The position numbers and the translations under genes are program-made. The notes below the pieces were generated by a model. It did no database searches. It saw only the letters and a program-made list of their open reading frames with translations, and was not told the origin of the DNA. From NCBI GenBank assembly GCA_016841765.1, contig JAENYN010000005.1:1-64000 (forward strand): a DNA stretch of 64,000 nt, given 5' to 3'. This document shows, piece by piece, positions 52,978 to 61,526 of this stretch. Each line of letters begins with the position of its first letter. Position 1 is the stretch's first letter. The DNA comes from Guptibacillus hwajinpoensis. Lineage in GTDB: Bacteria > Bacillota > Bacilli > Bacillales > Bacillaceae_O.

Positions 52978-54525
52978 TTACGTATTCACCTTTTTGCCTC
53001 CTGATTCGTCTTCTGAATATTGGGTGCGAAGCCGATATTTCAGCACTTTACCTGATGCATTGCGCGGAAGCTGCTCCATTTCATATAAGATTTTTGGCAC
53101 TTTGTATCCTGCAAGTGATTGCCGGCAATATTCCTTCACCTCTTCATGGTCGACCGTCTGCCCTTCTTTCGGCACGATGACAGCTGCGACTGTTTCACCC
53201 CATACTTCATGCGGAACACCGATGACGGCCGCTTCAAGAATTTGCGGGTGGCTGTACAAGGCCTGTTCCACTTCAGTTGAATAGATATTTTCTCCGCCTG
53301 AGATGATCATGTCTTTTTTACGGTCGACTAGCGAAATATAGCCGTCTTCATCAATGACTGCAAGATCGCCAGTATACAGCCAGCCGTCTTTCAGCGCCTT
53401 TTGTGTTTCTTCCGGCTTGTTGTAATACTCTTTCATAATCGTTTCGCCGCGTAAAATGAATTCGCCGATTTGGCCGGGCTCTGTATCTTCACCGTTTTCA
53501 TCGACAATCCTTGCTTCCGTACCAGGAATCGGCCTTCCAGCTGTACCGAGTTTTATCTTATGGCCTTCCGGAGTGAGGCAAATGCCTGTCGGACCGCCTT
53601 CTGTCAAACCGCACAAATTATAGAACCGGTCATGGCCGAACAGTTCCATTGAGTTTTCGATGAGTGATACCGGCATTGGAGCCGCTCCATATGCACAGGC
53701 CCTGATGGACGACAAATCGAATTCGTTTGCATTGGGCACCTGCAGAAGAAAGTTGTACATCGTCGGCACGCCAAAGAAAAGAGTGATCTTATGGTCTTCG
53801 ATCGCTTTCAGCACATCTACCGGATTGAAGTCTTTATGGATGACCTGCGTACAGCCGACAAATGTGCCGAGGACCATGAACAAATTCAGCTCGGCACAAT
53901 GGAAAAGCGGTGCCAGGTGAATCATCCTGTCTTCAGGGGTGACAGCCATCATCGCCATCAGATTGACGCCGACATGGAATACACGGTGATGGTCAAGCAG
54001 CGCACCCTTCGGCCGCCCGGTAGTGCCGCTCGTATACAAAATTTGTGCATCATCGCTTTCGCTAATATCGACATCCGGGTTGCTGTCATCTGTTGAGCGG
54101 AATTCTGCCAGCGAAATCTGTCCAGGCTTTTTGCTGGCGCCTGCCGAAACCTTATGGCGGATGGCATCGATCCCTTCCGCCGCTTTGCTGATGACGTCCG
54201 CGAATTCAGAATCAAAAACAGCCATCACGGAATCGGAATCATTCAAAATATAGTTGATTTCTGATGCGGTTAACCGGAAGTTTACCGGGACTGCGACCGC
54301 ACCGGTCTTCATTATGGCATAAAAAACTTTCACAAACTCATCGGAGTTTTTCATAATCAGGGCGATTTTATCGCCCTTTTTAATTCCAGCGTCAATCATG
54401 GCATTGGCAATCCGGTTCACTTCTGCGTTCAACTGCCGATAAGATGTTGTCCTTCCTTCAAATACAAGTACCGGTTTCTCGCCAAGCCTGGATACGTTCC
54501 GCTCCAGTGTCAACCCTAAATGCAT
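52978..54525 (-). CDS. Acyl-CoA ligase (AMP-forming) 1
   Basis: Product of 515 aa, ANL superfamily. Motif A3 reads ILYTSGTTGRPKGALL, A5 is NLCGLTEGGP, A7 is WLYTGDLAVIDEDGYISLVDRKKDMI, A8 lies in the hinge ISGGENIYSTEVE, and the catalytic Lys is in NASGKVLKYRLR. It activates a carboxylic acid to its CoA ester; the chain length cannot be told. GGGGGAG lies eight bases before the ATG. It is separated by 174 bp from the ligase upstream. Confidence 0.88.
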   Translation of the reverse strand: MHLGLTLERNVSRLGEKPVLVFEGRTTSYRQLNAEVNRIANAMIDAGIKKGDKIALIMKNSDEFVKVFYAIMKTGAVAVPVNFRLTASEINYILNDSDSVMAVFDSEFADVISKAAEGIDAIRHKVSAGASKKPGQISLAEFRSTDDSNPDVDISESDDAQILYTSGTTGRPKGALLDHHRVFHVGVNLMAMMAVTPEDRMIHLAPLFHCAELNLFMVLGTFVGCTQVIHKDFNPVDVLKAIEDHKITLFFGVPTMYNFLLQVPNANEFDLSSIRACAYGAAPMPVSLIENSMELFGHDRFYNLCGLTEGGPTGICLTPEGHKIKLGTAGRPIPGTEARIVDENGEDTEPGQIGEFILRGETIMKEYYNKPEETQKALKDGWLYTGDLAVIDEDGYISLVDRKKDMIISGGENIYSTEVEQALYSHPQILEAAVIGVPHEVWGETVAAVIVPKEGQTVDHEEVKEYCRQSLAGYKVPKILYEMEQLPRNASGKVLKYRLRTQYSEDESGGKKVNT

Positions 54526-54699
54526 CCGTCCATCTCCCCCTGTTTTTTGTATTAAACGTTATTCAGTATGGGATGATTCTGAAGTGGCCATTGACTAAGA
54601 AGTCAGGCCTCCTTTTTCCGCTGTGTCAATTCCTCTTTGGAGAACCGGCACGAGACCGGGGATTATCTCTGCCTTTCTATTTTTTCAAACAGCCCCCTA

Positions 54700-56322
54700 T
54701 CATGCCCGGGGCGAAGACAGATGATCTTTCAGCTGGTTCCGCAGGGCCCGCTTAAGGAATTTCCCGACAGACGTTTTTGGAATTTCTTCCATGAAGACGA
54801 TGTCGTCCGGGAGCCACCACTTTGCAAACTGCGGACGCAAAAAGTCCAGCAGCATTTCTTTCGTCACCTTGTTTTTGTAATCATCCTTAAGGACAACGGC
54901 GGCAATCGGCCGCTCCTGCCATTCTTCATGCGGAACCGCTATGACTGATGCTTCAAAAACGCTTTCATGAGCCATCAGGGCATTTTCCAGATCAACCGAT
55001 GAAATCCATTCCCCGCCGCTCTTGATTAAATCTTTTGTCCGGTCGACAATTTTGATGAATCCTTCGCTGTCGACTGTGACAACATCACCTGTATACAGCC
55101 AGCCGTCCCGGAACGCCTCCTCTGTCCTGTCATCGTGATAATATTCGCTCGCAATCCACGGGCCGCGCAGGAGCAACTCGCCCATTTCCTCGCCGTCCCA
55201 TTTCACTTCACCATCTTTTCCGGTCACTTTCATTTCAACACCTGGCACAAGGTATCCCTGTTTTGCACGGATATCAAGTCTTTCATCCTCGGTGAGATTG
55301 GCCTGATTGCTCTTCAGTCTGGAAAGGACAACGAGCGGGGAAGTTTCAGTCATTCCGTAAGCATGGATGAATGGGATGTTGTATTTTGATTCAAATGTCT
55401 TGATCATCCCTTTCGGAGCAGCTGACCCTCCGCAAAGCACGGCCCGAAGGCTTGATGTTTCATAGTTTCCTTCTTCGAGTTCTTTCAGCAGGCCGAGCCA
55501 GATCGTTGGGACGCCGGCTGTCAGGGTCACTTTTTCGCGATCGATCAATTCAGCCAGCACTCTTGGCGTAAACTGAGGGCCGGGCATAATCTGTGTCGAT
55601 CCGAACCAAACAGCCGCAAATGGCATACCCCAGGCATTTGCGTGGAACATCGGCACAACCGGCATCACCCGGTCCGATTCGGAAATGGCTGCACTGTCTG
55701 CAAGGCCGAGTGCCAGGCTATGGAGAACAATGCCGCGGTGGGAATACACGACCCCTTTCGGATTCCCGGTTGTCGCTGATGTGTAGCACATGCCGGCAGG
55801 CGCATTCTCATCAAGGTCCTTCACAAACTCATACTCTTCATTACCTTCGGAAAGCAGCTTTTCATAATGATAGACCGGTGAAAGTGAAGTATCCGGAAGC
55901 GTTTCTTCATCGGTCATCACCACATAAGCTTCAACAGTTTTAAATGTATCCTTCACCCTTTCAATGAGCGGCACCAAATCGGCGTCAATCAGTAAAACTT
56001 TATCCTCGGCATGATTGACGATATAGCTGATATGCTCGGGAGACAGCCGCAGGTTGATCGTATGAAGGACGCCGCCCATGCCCGGTATCCCGAAATACGC
56101 TTCAAGGTGGCGGTGATGGTTCCAGGCAAAAGTTCCGACCCTGTCGCCGCGCCCGACGCCGAGTTTTTCAAGTGCACTTGCAAGAGCCCTGGTCCGGCGC
56201 CCGATTTCCGCGTAGGTCATTTCTGTCTTTCCGGCTGACGTGCGGCTGATCACTTTCTTGTCTGAAAAGAACTTTTCCGCATGTTCCATCATCATCGGCA
56301 GCAGCAGTGGTGTATTCATCAT
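54700..56322 (-). CDS. Acyl-CoA ligase (AMP-forming) 2, AlkK-like
   Basis: Product of 540 aa. Motif A3 is CYTSATTGNPKGVVYSHRG (YTSATTG instead of YTSGTTG), typical of the medium- and long-chain AlkK/LcfB-type group. Later motifs are YGMTETSP, WLYTGDVVTVDSEGFIKIVDR, KSGGEWISSVDLE and catalytic Lys in KTSVGKFLKR. Its start overlaps the preceding gene's stop by 4 bp and AAAGGAGG is upstream. A weak GC-rich hairpin spans its stop codon. Confidence 0.9.
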   Translation of the reverse strand: MMNTPLLLPMMMEHAEKFFSDKKVISRTSAGKTEMTYAEIGRRTRALASALEKLGVGRGDRVGTFAWNHHRHLEAYFGIPGMGGVLHTINLRLSPEHISYIVNHAEDKVLLIDADLVPLIERVKDTFKTVEAYVVMTDEETLPDTSLSPVYHYEKLLSEGNEEYEFVKDLDENAPAGMCYTSATTGNPKGVVYSHRGIVLHSLALGLADSAAISESDRVMPVVPMFHANAWGMPFAAVWFGSTQIMPGPQFTPRVLAELIDREKVTLTAGVPTIWLGLLKELEEGNYETSSLRAVLCGGSAAPKGMIKTFESKYNIPFIHAYGMTETSPLVVLSRLKSNQANLTEDERLDIRAKQGYLVPGVEMKVTGKDGEVKWDGEEMGELLLRGPWIASEYYHDDRTEEAFRDGWLYTGDVVTVDSEGFIKIVDRTKDLIKSGGEWISSVDLENALMAHESVFEASVIAVPHEEWQERPIAAVVLKDDYKNKVTKEMLLDFLRPQFAKWWLPDDIVFMEEIPKTSVGKFLKRALRNQLKDHLSSPRA

Positions 56323-57458
56323 ATCTTTTCATCCTCCTTTATTTTCATGCTGGATAACGTGCCAAATACTTCTTCTGTATGTTCACCAAGGCCCGGAGCC
56401 GGCCCCCGGTCTCCAGCCGGCCTCCCAAAGCCGGTTGCCGTCAGGACAGCTCCCCCGCTCTTCCTTCTTACAAGCCTTCTTTCTTTCAGCAATGGATGGA
56501 CTGATGCCTCACCGGGTTCAAGGACAGGCGTCAGGCAGCAATCCACCGTTTCACCAAACTTCCGCCATTGTTCCATCGTTTTCGATTGAAAGAAAGATTG
56601 GATAGCGGCATACACCGGATTGCTTGGATCAGCCGGTGTAAAATGGGCTGATAGCCATTCTTCTTTTCCGGCAGCTTCACAAAAATTGCGCCAGAATTTT
56701 GGTTCGAGGGCGGCCAGGCTTACAAACCGCCCATCCTCCGTTTCATATAAATGGTAGGAAACAATCCGGCCGTTCAGCGGTTCAATCCCCGTTTCAATCC
56801 CTGATTCTGCACTTATGGTGTAATGATGGCTTAAAAATGCCGCCATCGCATCGAGCAGCGAAAGATCGATATAAAAGCCTTCACCTGTTCGCTCCCTTTT
56901 GAACAGTGCGGCAGTGATCGCTTCACTTGCCGCCATTCCGCCTGCCATATCTGCAAGCGTGACCGTCGGATGCACCGGCCTGCCGCTGCTATCCTTGAAT
57001 TGGGAAAGCATCCCGCTTACCGCCATGTAATTCAAATCATGGCTGCCGAGTCTGCTATAATCCCAATCCTGTCCATATCCGCTCATTGAACAGTAAATGA
57101 GATTGTGCCTCGCTTTTTTCACACTCTCATAATCCAACCCGAGCCTGCGCATAACCCCGGGCCGAAAGCTTTCGATCACCACATCCGAAGTTTTGATGAG
57201 ATTCAGGATCCGGCTGCGTTCATCTTTATCTTTCAGATTTACAGCCACACTTTTCTTGCCGGCATTGTTCAGCTTGAATACTGGATTATTTCCACCGTTC
57301 CCTCCGCCGACGCCGCGGGCAAGATCACCGGCGGGAGATTCCACCTTGATGACTTCCGCCCCCATATCGGCAAGCCGCAAGCTTGCGGATGGCCCGGGGA
57401 GATACTGGGAAAAGTCAAGAACCCGGATTCCTTCAAGCATTTGAGAACCTGCTCCCAT
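56319..57458 (-). CDS. CaiB/BaiF family protein, alpha-methylacyl-CoA racemase-like
   Basis: Product of 379 aa, family III CoA-transferase fold. The N-terminus (LEGIRVLDFSQYLPGPSASLRLADMGAEVIKVE) is general to the family. GSHDLNYMAVSGML with candidate catalytic Asp141 and the following P..LADMAGG segment resemble alpha-methylacyl-CoA racemases, which convert 2R- to 2S-methylacyl-CoA so that branched acids can enter beta-oxidation. A longer frame reaching into the dehydrogenase gene is rejected. It starts two bases after the dehydrogenase stop. Confidence 0.85.
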   Translation of the reverse strand: MGAGSQMLEGIRVLDFSQYLPGPSASLRLADMGAEVIKVESPAGDLARGVGGGNGGNNPVFKLNNAGKKSVAVNLKDKDERSRILNLIKTSDVVIESFRPGVMRRLGLDYESVKKARHNLIYCSMSGYGQDWDYSRLGSHDLNYMAVSGMLSQFKDSSGRPVHPTVTLADMAGGMAASEAITAALFKRERTGEGFYIDLSLLDAMAAFLSHHYTISAESGIETGIEPLNGRIVSYHLYETEDGRFVSLAALEPKFWRNFCEAAGKEEWLSAHFTPADPSNPVYAAIQSFFQSKTMEQWRKFGETVDCCLTPVLEPGEASVHPLLKERRLVRRKSGGAVLTATGFGRPAGDRGPAPGLGEHTEEVFGTLSSMKIKEDEKI

Positions 57459-57460
57459 TT

Positions 57461-58606
57461 TTACAGCCCCATCCGCTTTGCGATTATGGACTTCATAATT
57501 TCGTTGGATCCTGCGTAGATGGCAGAGACCGGAATATCGCGGTACCTTCTGGCAATCTCGTATTCTTCCATATACCCGTAACCGCCATGGAGCTGCATGC
57601 CTTCTGCGGCGGTGCGCTTCGCCATTTCGGTTGTCCACCATTTTGCCATCGACACTTGTGAAACGATGTCCTCGTTTTTCATATGGCGGGTGATCAAATC
57701 ATCAATGAAGGTCCTGCCAATTTCGATTTCCGTGGCCATTTCAGCAAGGCGGAATTGTACCGTCTGCAACTTGCTGATTGGCTGGCCGAACGCTTTTCTT
57801 GTTTTTACATAGTCAAGGGTCTGTTTCATCATTTCCTCGGCCGCCACCTGTGCTGCAATCGCGACAACAAGGCGTTCCTGCTGCAGTTTTTCCATCAAAT
57901 AATAAAACCCTTTGCCCTCTTCACCGATCAAGTTTCCCTTCGGCACCTTCGCATCCTCAAAAATAAGCTCGGCTGTATCCTGGGCATGAAGGCCGACTTT
58001 TTCCAGCTTGCGGCCGCGGGAAAAACCCGGTGTATCGCGTTCAATTGCAATCAGGCTCATTCCTTTATGGGGAGGATTCGCCTTCGGGTCCGTTTTTACG
58101 ACCACCACGACAAGATCGGAGTGGATGCCGTTGGTGATGAATGTCTTTTCGCCATTTACAATGTAATGATCGCCTTCAGCAATCGCTGTTGTCCTGATAC
58201 CGGCAAGATCCGAACCGGCTCCCGGTTCGGTCATTGCTATGGCTGTGATCATCTCACCGCTGATGAATTTTGGCAGCCAGCGCTGTTTTTGCTCTTCCGT
58301 CCCGTAGTCAGCGATGTATGGTGCCACAATATCATTATGGAGGCCGATGCCAACGAGGCTTGAACCGATTTTTTCAAATTCTTCGTTTAAAATGGCCGAA
58401 TAGCCGAAATCTGCTTCAAATCCCCCATATTTTTCATCGACCCATGGGCACAGAAATCCGTTTTCACCCATTTTGGCCCAGAGCGACCGCGGGATGATTC
58501 CGTCTTTTTCCCATTGGTCATAGTAGGGGCGGGCTTCTTTATCAAGAAACTTTCTGACGGCTTCCCGGAATATGCTGTGTTCCTCTTTTATATAAGCTGC
58601 TGTCAT
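57461..58606 (-). CDS. Acyl-CoA dehydrogenase, long-chain (LCAD) type
   Basis: Product of 381 aa. Typical motifs are AMTEPGAGSD (residues 125-134), TFITNG and GGYGYMEEYEIARRYRD. The usual C-terminal catalytic Glu is absent (IYAGSNEI instead of IYEGT), but Glu244 in QERLVVA matches the position used by long-chain and isovaleryl-type enzymes. FAD-dependent first step of beta-oxidation; electrons would go to ETF. GGAGG precedes the ATG. Confidence 0.92.
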   Translation of the reverse strand: MTAAYIKEEHSIFREAVRKFLDKEARPYYDQWEKDGIIPRSLWAKMGENGFLCPWVDEKYGGFEADFGYSAILNEEFEKIGSSLVGIGLHNDIVAPYIADYGTEEQKQRWLPKFISGEMITAIAMTEPGAGSDLAGIRTTAIAEGDHYIVNGEKTFITNGIHSDLVVVVVKTDPKANPPHKGMSLIAIERDTPGFSRGRKLEKVGLHAQDTAELIFEDAKVPKGNLIGEEGKGFYYLMEKLQQERLVVAIAAQVAAEEMMKQTLDYVKTRKAFGQPISKLQTVQFRLAEMATEIEIGRTFIDDLITRHMKNEDIVSQVSMAKWWTTEMAKRTAAEGMQLHGGYGYMEEYEIARRYRDIPVSAIYAGSNEIMKSIIAKRMGL

Positions 58607-58639
58607 GTGTGCTTCCTCCGTTTCTGTATCGTCCTCGTT

Positions 58640-60214
58640 TTAAGCCGTAGGATCGGCCTGTTTTTCCTCAAACTGTTTCCTCAACAGGAATTTCTGGATC
58701 TTACCGCTCGCATTTCGCGGCAATTCTTCTACGAAATAGTACGCCCGCGGCCGTTTATAGTCAGCCAGATGGTCACTGTTTTTACAATAGGCATCCAACT
58801 CTTCTTCTGTCAGGGTTTCATCTTTCTTCACGACGACTGCGGCAACCCGCTCGCCCCACTTTTCATCCGGCTCGCCAAGAACGGCGACATCAAGAATCCC
58901 TTCATGGGCGTGCAGCAAGTCTTCCACTTCCCGTGGATATACGTTTTCGCCTCCACTGATAATCATGTCGTCGACTCTGTCAGCCACATACAAATATCCG
59001 TCCTCGTCCAAGAAACCGAGATCGCTTGAATGGTACCAGCCTTTATACAGCGCTTTTTCCGTCGCCTCTTCCCTGTTATAGTATCCGGCCATCATGCAAG
59101 GGCCCTTGATGATGATTTCGCCCACTTCACCAGGCGGCAACATATCATCCGGTTCCGACGGGCCGTTTTCATTCGGCCGCACCACCCGGATTTCATGATT
59201 GTAGGCGGCTTTGCCGGCTGAACCGGCTTTCGTGATTTGCTCGTTCTCGGCCAAAAATGTGACGGCAGGCCCCATCTCCGTCTGTCCATATGCCTGAATC
59301 AGGTCAATGCCAAGGCGCTCCCGCACCGCTTTTACAAGGACAGGGGCCATTGGCGCTGCTCCATATAGCCCGATACGGAGGGAATCAAGCTTAACGTTTC
59401 CAAGATCTTCCTGAAGAAGCATGTTCCACATCGTCGGAGCCGCGAAAAAGGTTGTAACTTTCTCCTCCTCAATCGCGCGAAGCACCTGTTTCGGTTCAAA
59501 ATGGTGGATGATTATATTGCTGCCGCCGGTATGAACACGCGGGAGGAACGCACAATGAAGCTCGGCACAGTGGAACATCGGGGCGGTGACAAGCCCGGTA
59601 TCCTGATCCGACAATTTGATTACCGCAGCACAGATCAAGCTCATTTCCACCATATCACGGTGGCGATGAAGCACTCCTTTAGGCCGGCCGGTTGTCCCGC
59701 TTGTATACATGATGGCATACATGTCATCCTCGCTTACGTCGACAGCCGGTTCGTCAGCAGAAGCCCGGTTCATTTTTTCATAATAGTTTTCCGCATATTC
59801 AGGTGTGTCTTCATTGATATACCAGAATGCCGTATCCGGATGCTGTTCATAAACGGTTTTCACCTGGTCAGCAAGTGCTTTTTCAAATAAAAACACCCTG
59901 GGCTTGGCGTCCCTGAGAATATAATCGATTTCCTGGGCTTTGAGCCGGAAATTGATCGGATTCAGCACCGCGCCGATTTTGGCGCTGGCGAAAAAAACGG
60001 TAGCCAGCTCACTCGAGTTGAACAGAAACGTCGAAATCCTGTCCCCTTTTTTCACCCCGGCTTCCATAAGGGCATTTGCAAGGCGATGGACATCATCCCG
60101 CCATTCTTCGTACGTCCACCGTTTATTCAGCGTCTTGTCCACCAGTGCTTCCTTTTTCGGGAACTTCAGAACCGTCTGGTCAAAAATTGTTCCGATTGTC
60201 GGATGAAAAGCCAT
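58640..60214 (-). CDS. Acyl-CoA ligase (AMP-forming) 3
   Basis: Product of 524 aa. Motifs: IMYTSGTTGRPKGVLHRH, QAYGQTEMGP, WYHSSDLGFLDEDGYLYVADR, ISGGENVYPREVED and catalytic Lys in NASGKIQKFLLR. First gene of the operon-like series ligase-dehydrogenase-racemase-ligase-ligase-yhaR. AGGAAGGGG precedes the ATG. It is closer to ligase 1 than to ligase 2 in its motifs. Confidence 0.9.
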   Translation of the reverse strand: MAFHPTIGTIFDQTVLKFPKKEALVDKTLNKRWTYEEWRDDVHRLANALMEAGVKKGDRISTFLFNSSELATVFFASAKIGAVLNPINFRLKAQEIDYILRDAKPRVFLFEKALADQVKTVYEQHPDTAFWYINEDTPEYAENYYEKMNRASADEPAVDVSEDDMYAIMYTSGTTGRPKGVLHRHRDMVEMSLICAAVIKLSDQDTGLVTAPMFHCAELHCAFLPRVHTGGSNIIIHHFEPKQVLRAIEEEKVTTFFAAPTMWNMLLQEDLGNVKLDSLRIGLYGAAPMAPVLVKAVRERLGIDLIQAYGQTEMGPAVTFLAENEQITKAGSAGKAAYNHEIRVVRPNENGPSEPDDMLPPGEVGEIIIKGPCMMAGYYNREEATEKALYKGWYHSSDLGFLDEDGYLYVADRVDDMIISGGENVYPREVEDLLHAHEGILDVAVLGEPDEKWGERVAAVVVKKDETLTEEELDAYCKNSDHLADYKRPRAYYFVEELPRNASGKIQKFLLRKQFEEKQADPTA

Positions 60215-60278
60215 TCAATCCCCTTCCTCTCTTTTTGATTACTGTCTTTATCCGGCTTTGCTTTTCATTTCTCTTCAT

Positions 60279-60292
60279 CGAAAGCGTTTACA
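60279..60292. promoter_or_regulatory. Catabolite-responsive element (cre) upstream of the fatty-acid cluster
   Basis: CGAAAGCGTTTACA matches the cre consensus TGWAANCGNTNWCA at 13 of 14 positions. It lies 65-78 bp before the ligase start and downstream of the candidate promoter, where CcpA would act as a roadblock. Confidence 0.75.
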
Positions 60293-60318
60293 AAAACAAA
60301 ACCGGCAGTCCTTCTTTT

Positions 60319-60348
60319 ATTATAATTTTCTTAATTATCTAATAACAA
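60319..60348 (-). promoter_or_regulatory. Candidate promoter of the fatty-acid cluster
   Basis: On the minus strand TTGTTA (60348-60343), 18-base spacer, TATAAT (60324-60319). The -35 is weak. Confidence 0.5.
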
Positions 60349-60445
60349 CACTTTTTCAAAAAAACTGCCAGATAATTGTTGCCTTTACAGAGAAAATCTT
60401 TTGAAAGTTCACATTTCCTCAACAGAATAAGGGTTTCCGCAATGC

Positions 60446-60824
60446 TATAATGTAGGTGAAATAATATAACAGCTGCAGAGACTCAGCCATCCTGGTTGGT
60501 TCCGTTCGAAAAACGAAGTACCAATCGGTGATCTTTTTTCCAGAAAGATATGAAGCAATGCATGTAGGATGCATGACTGCTCTGATGGAGAGTCCACTAA
60601 ATGATACAGGGGGGTTGTCTCGTTTCCAGGCTTCTGAAAATAGAGAATTTTGCTTTACCCGCCCCATCTGTTCGCAGCGGAAGCAACACACACGAGATCC
60701 TCGTGCTTTTAAGGCCAGGTTGCCTGGTATGGCATGCCTGCCAATCATTAAAAAATCGAGTGTCCTGTGGCATGGTTGGGTCCCTGGAGCTGTTAGCGAA
60801 AACCGGCATGAGTGCCGGTTTTTT
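60446..60824 (+). ncRNA. Candidate structured RNA with own promoter and terminator
   Basis: An extended -10 (TGCTATAAT, -10 at 60446-60451) is followed by a gene-free stretch ending in a strong terminator at 60799. Bases 60480-60594 fold as a multibranch: GACTC/GAGTC (60480-84 with 60590-94) and CCATC/GATGG (60487-91 with 60584-88) enclose three hairpins (60496-60524, 60531-60549, 60555-60580). Further hairpins are TTGCTT..CCGC/GCGG..AAGCAA (about 60651-60686), CACGAG/CTCGTG and CCAGG/CCTGG. I recognise no known riboswitch, 6S, tmRNA or RNase P consensus. Frames open through it are not protein-like. Confidence 0.4.
60799..60824 (+). terminator. Terminator upstream of the VOC gene
   Basis: AAAACCGGCA-TGAG-TGCCGGTTTT followed by TTCTG. 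No coding gene precedes it on this strand. The remaining bases up to 61029 show no gene. Confidence 0.88.
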
Positions 60825-61029
60825 CTGTGCAACAAAAAGGAAATAGAACCTCGTTTTCCGGGCAGATCTGCATCCGTGCAGGATGTTCCCTCGTCCCCTG
60901 CCGTTACCGGCATCCCATCCCAGGCACTGAATGCGATCGTGCACACACAGCCGCTGAATTGCAATATTTTCCCTTTTATCTTCCATATCATGTTAATCTG
61001 AAAACAGTATCAAGAAAGGGGAAATGATA

Positions 61030-61413
61030 ATGACAAGTCCAATCAAAAATCAGGCCGGTGCTGTTTTCATTCATGTATCTGACATGAAACGCGCCATCGG
61101 CTTTTACAGCAAGCTACTGGGCCTGCCCATCCTTGAGGCAGCACATGAAGGCAACATATATGACCTGCCGGTGCAGAGCGGTACCCAAATCATCCTCGAT
61201 AGCCATCATAGAAAAGCCCCTTCCAATGATAATCTGCCGCTGCTGTTTTTTGACACTGATGATCTTCAGGCTTCTTACGCCTTTATTGTCAGTGAAGGAA
61301 TCGAAGTTGCAGGTGAGATTGAAATCCATGACGATATTTCATTTTTCACATTCCGGGATCCGGACGGAAATGTCTTGATGGTGTGTGAAGATAAACGGAA
61401 AACCGTTTCTTGA
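61030..61413 (+). CDS. VOC (glyoxalase/bleomycin-resistance fold) protein
   Basis: Product of 127 aa with paired beta-alpha-beta-beta-beta modules (FIHVSDMKRAIGFYSKLLGLP and FRDPDGNVLMVCE). This superfamily includes glyoxalases, dioxygenases and resistance proteins; the specific role is not evident. ATG at 61030 is preferred to one two codons earlier because AAAGGGG has proper spacing only for it. Confidence 0.85.
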   Translation: MTSPIKNQAGAVFIHVSDMKRAIGFYSKLLGLPILEAAHEGNIYDLPVQSGTQIILDSHHRKAPSNDNLPLLFFDTDDLQASYAFIVSEGIEVAGEIEIHDDISFFTFRDPDGNVLMVCEDKRKTVS

Positions 61414-61526
61414 TTCACATGTATGTGCATCTTCACAAGAATGGCTTTTATTTTTTCTTTTTCTACCCCTTCCCTGCCCGAATTTGTTACGATTAAAAAA
61501 GCAAATGCAGCAAAAGGATGGGAAAT

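Noticed and set aside
60458-60600. Group I intron, T-box, SAM or other known riboswitch
   Set aside because: Only short words resemble group I R/S elements; three hairpins instead of one lie between them, and no conserved core of known riboswitches was recognised.
60419-60991. Protein genes on either strand over the RNA candidate region
   Set aside because: Frames of 157 and 190 aa are open, but both lack ribosome binding sites and recognisable domains; hairpins run through them.
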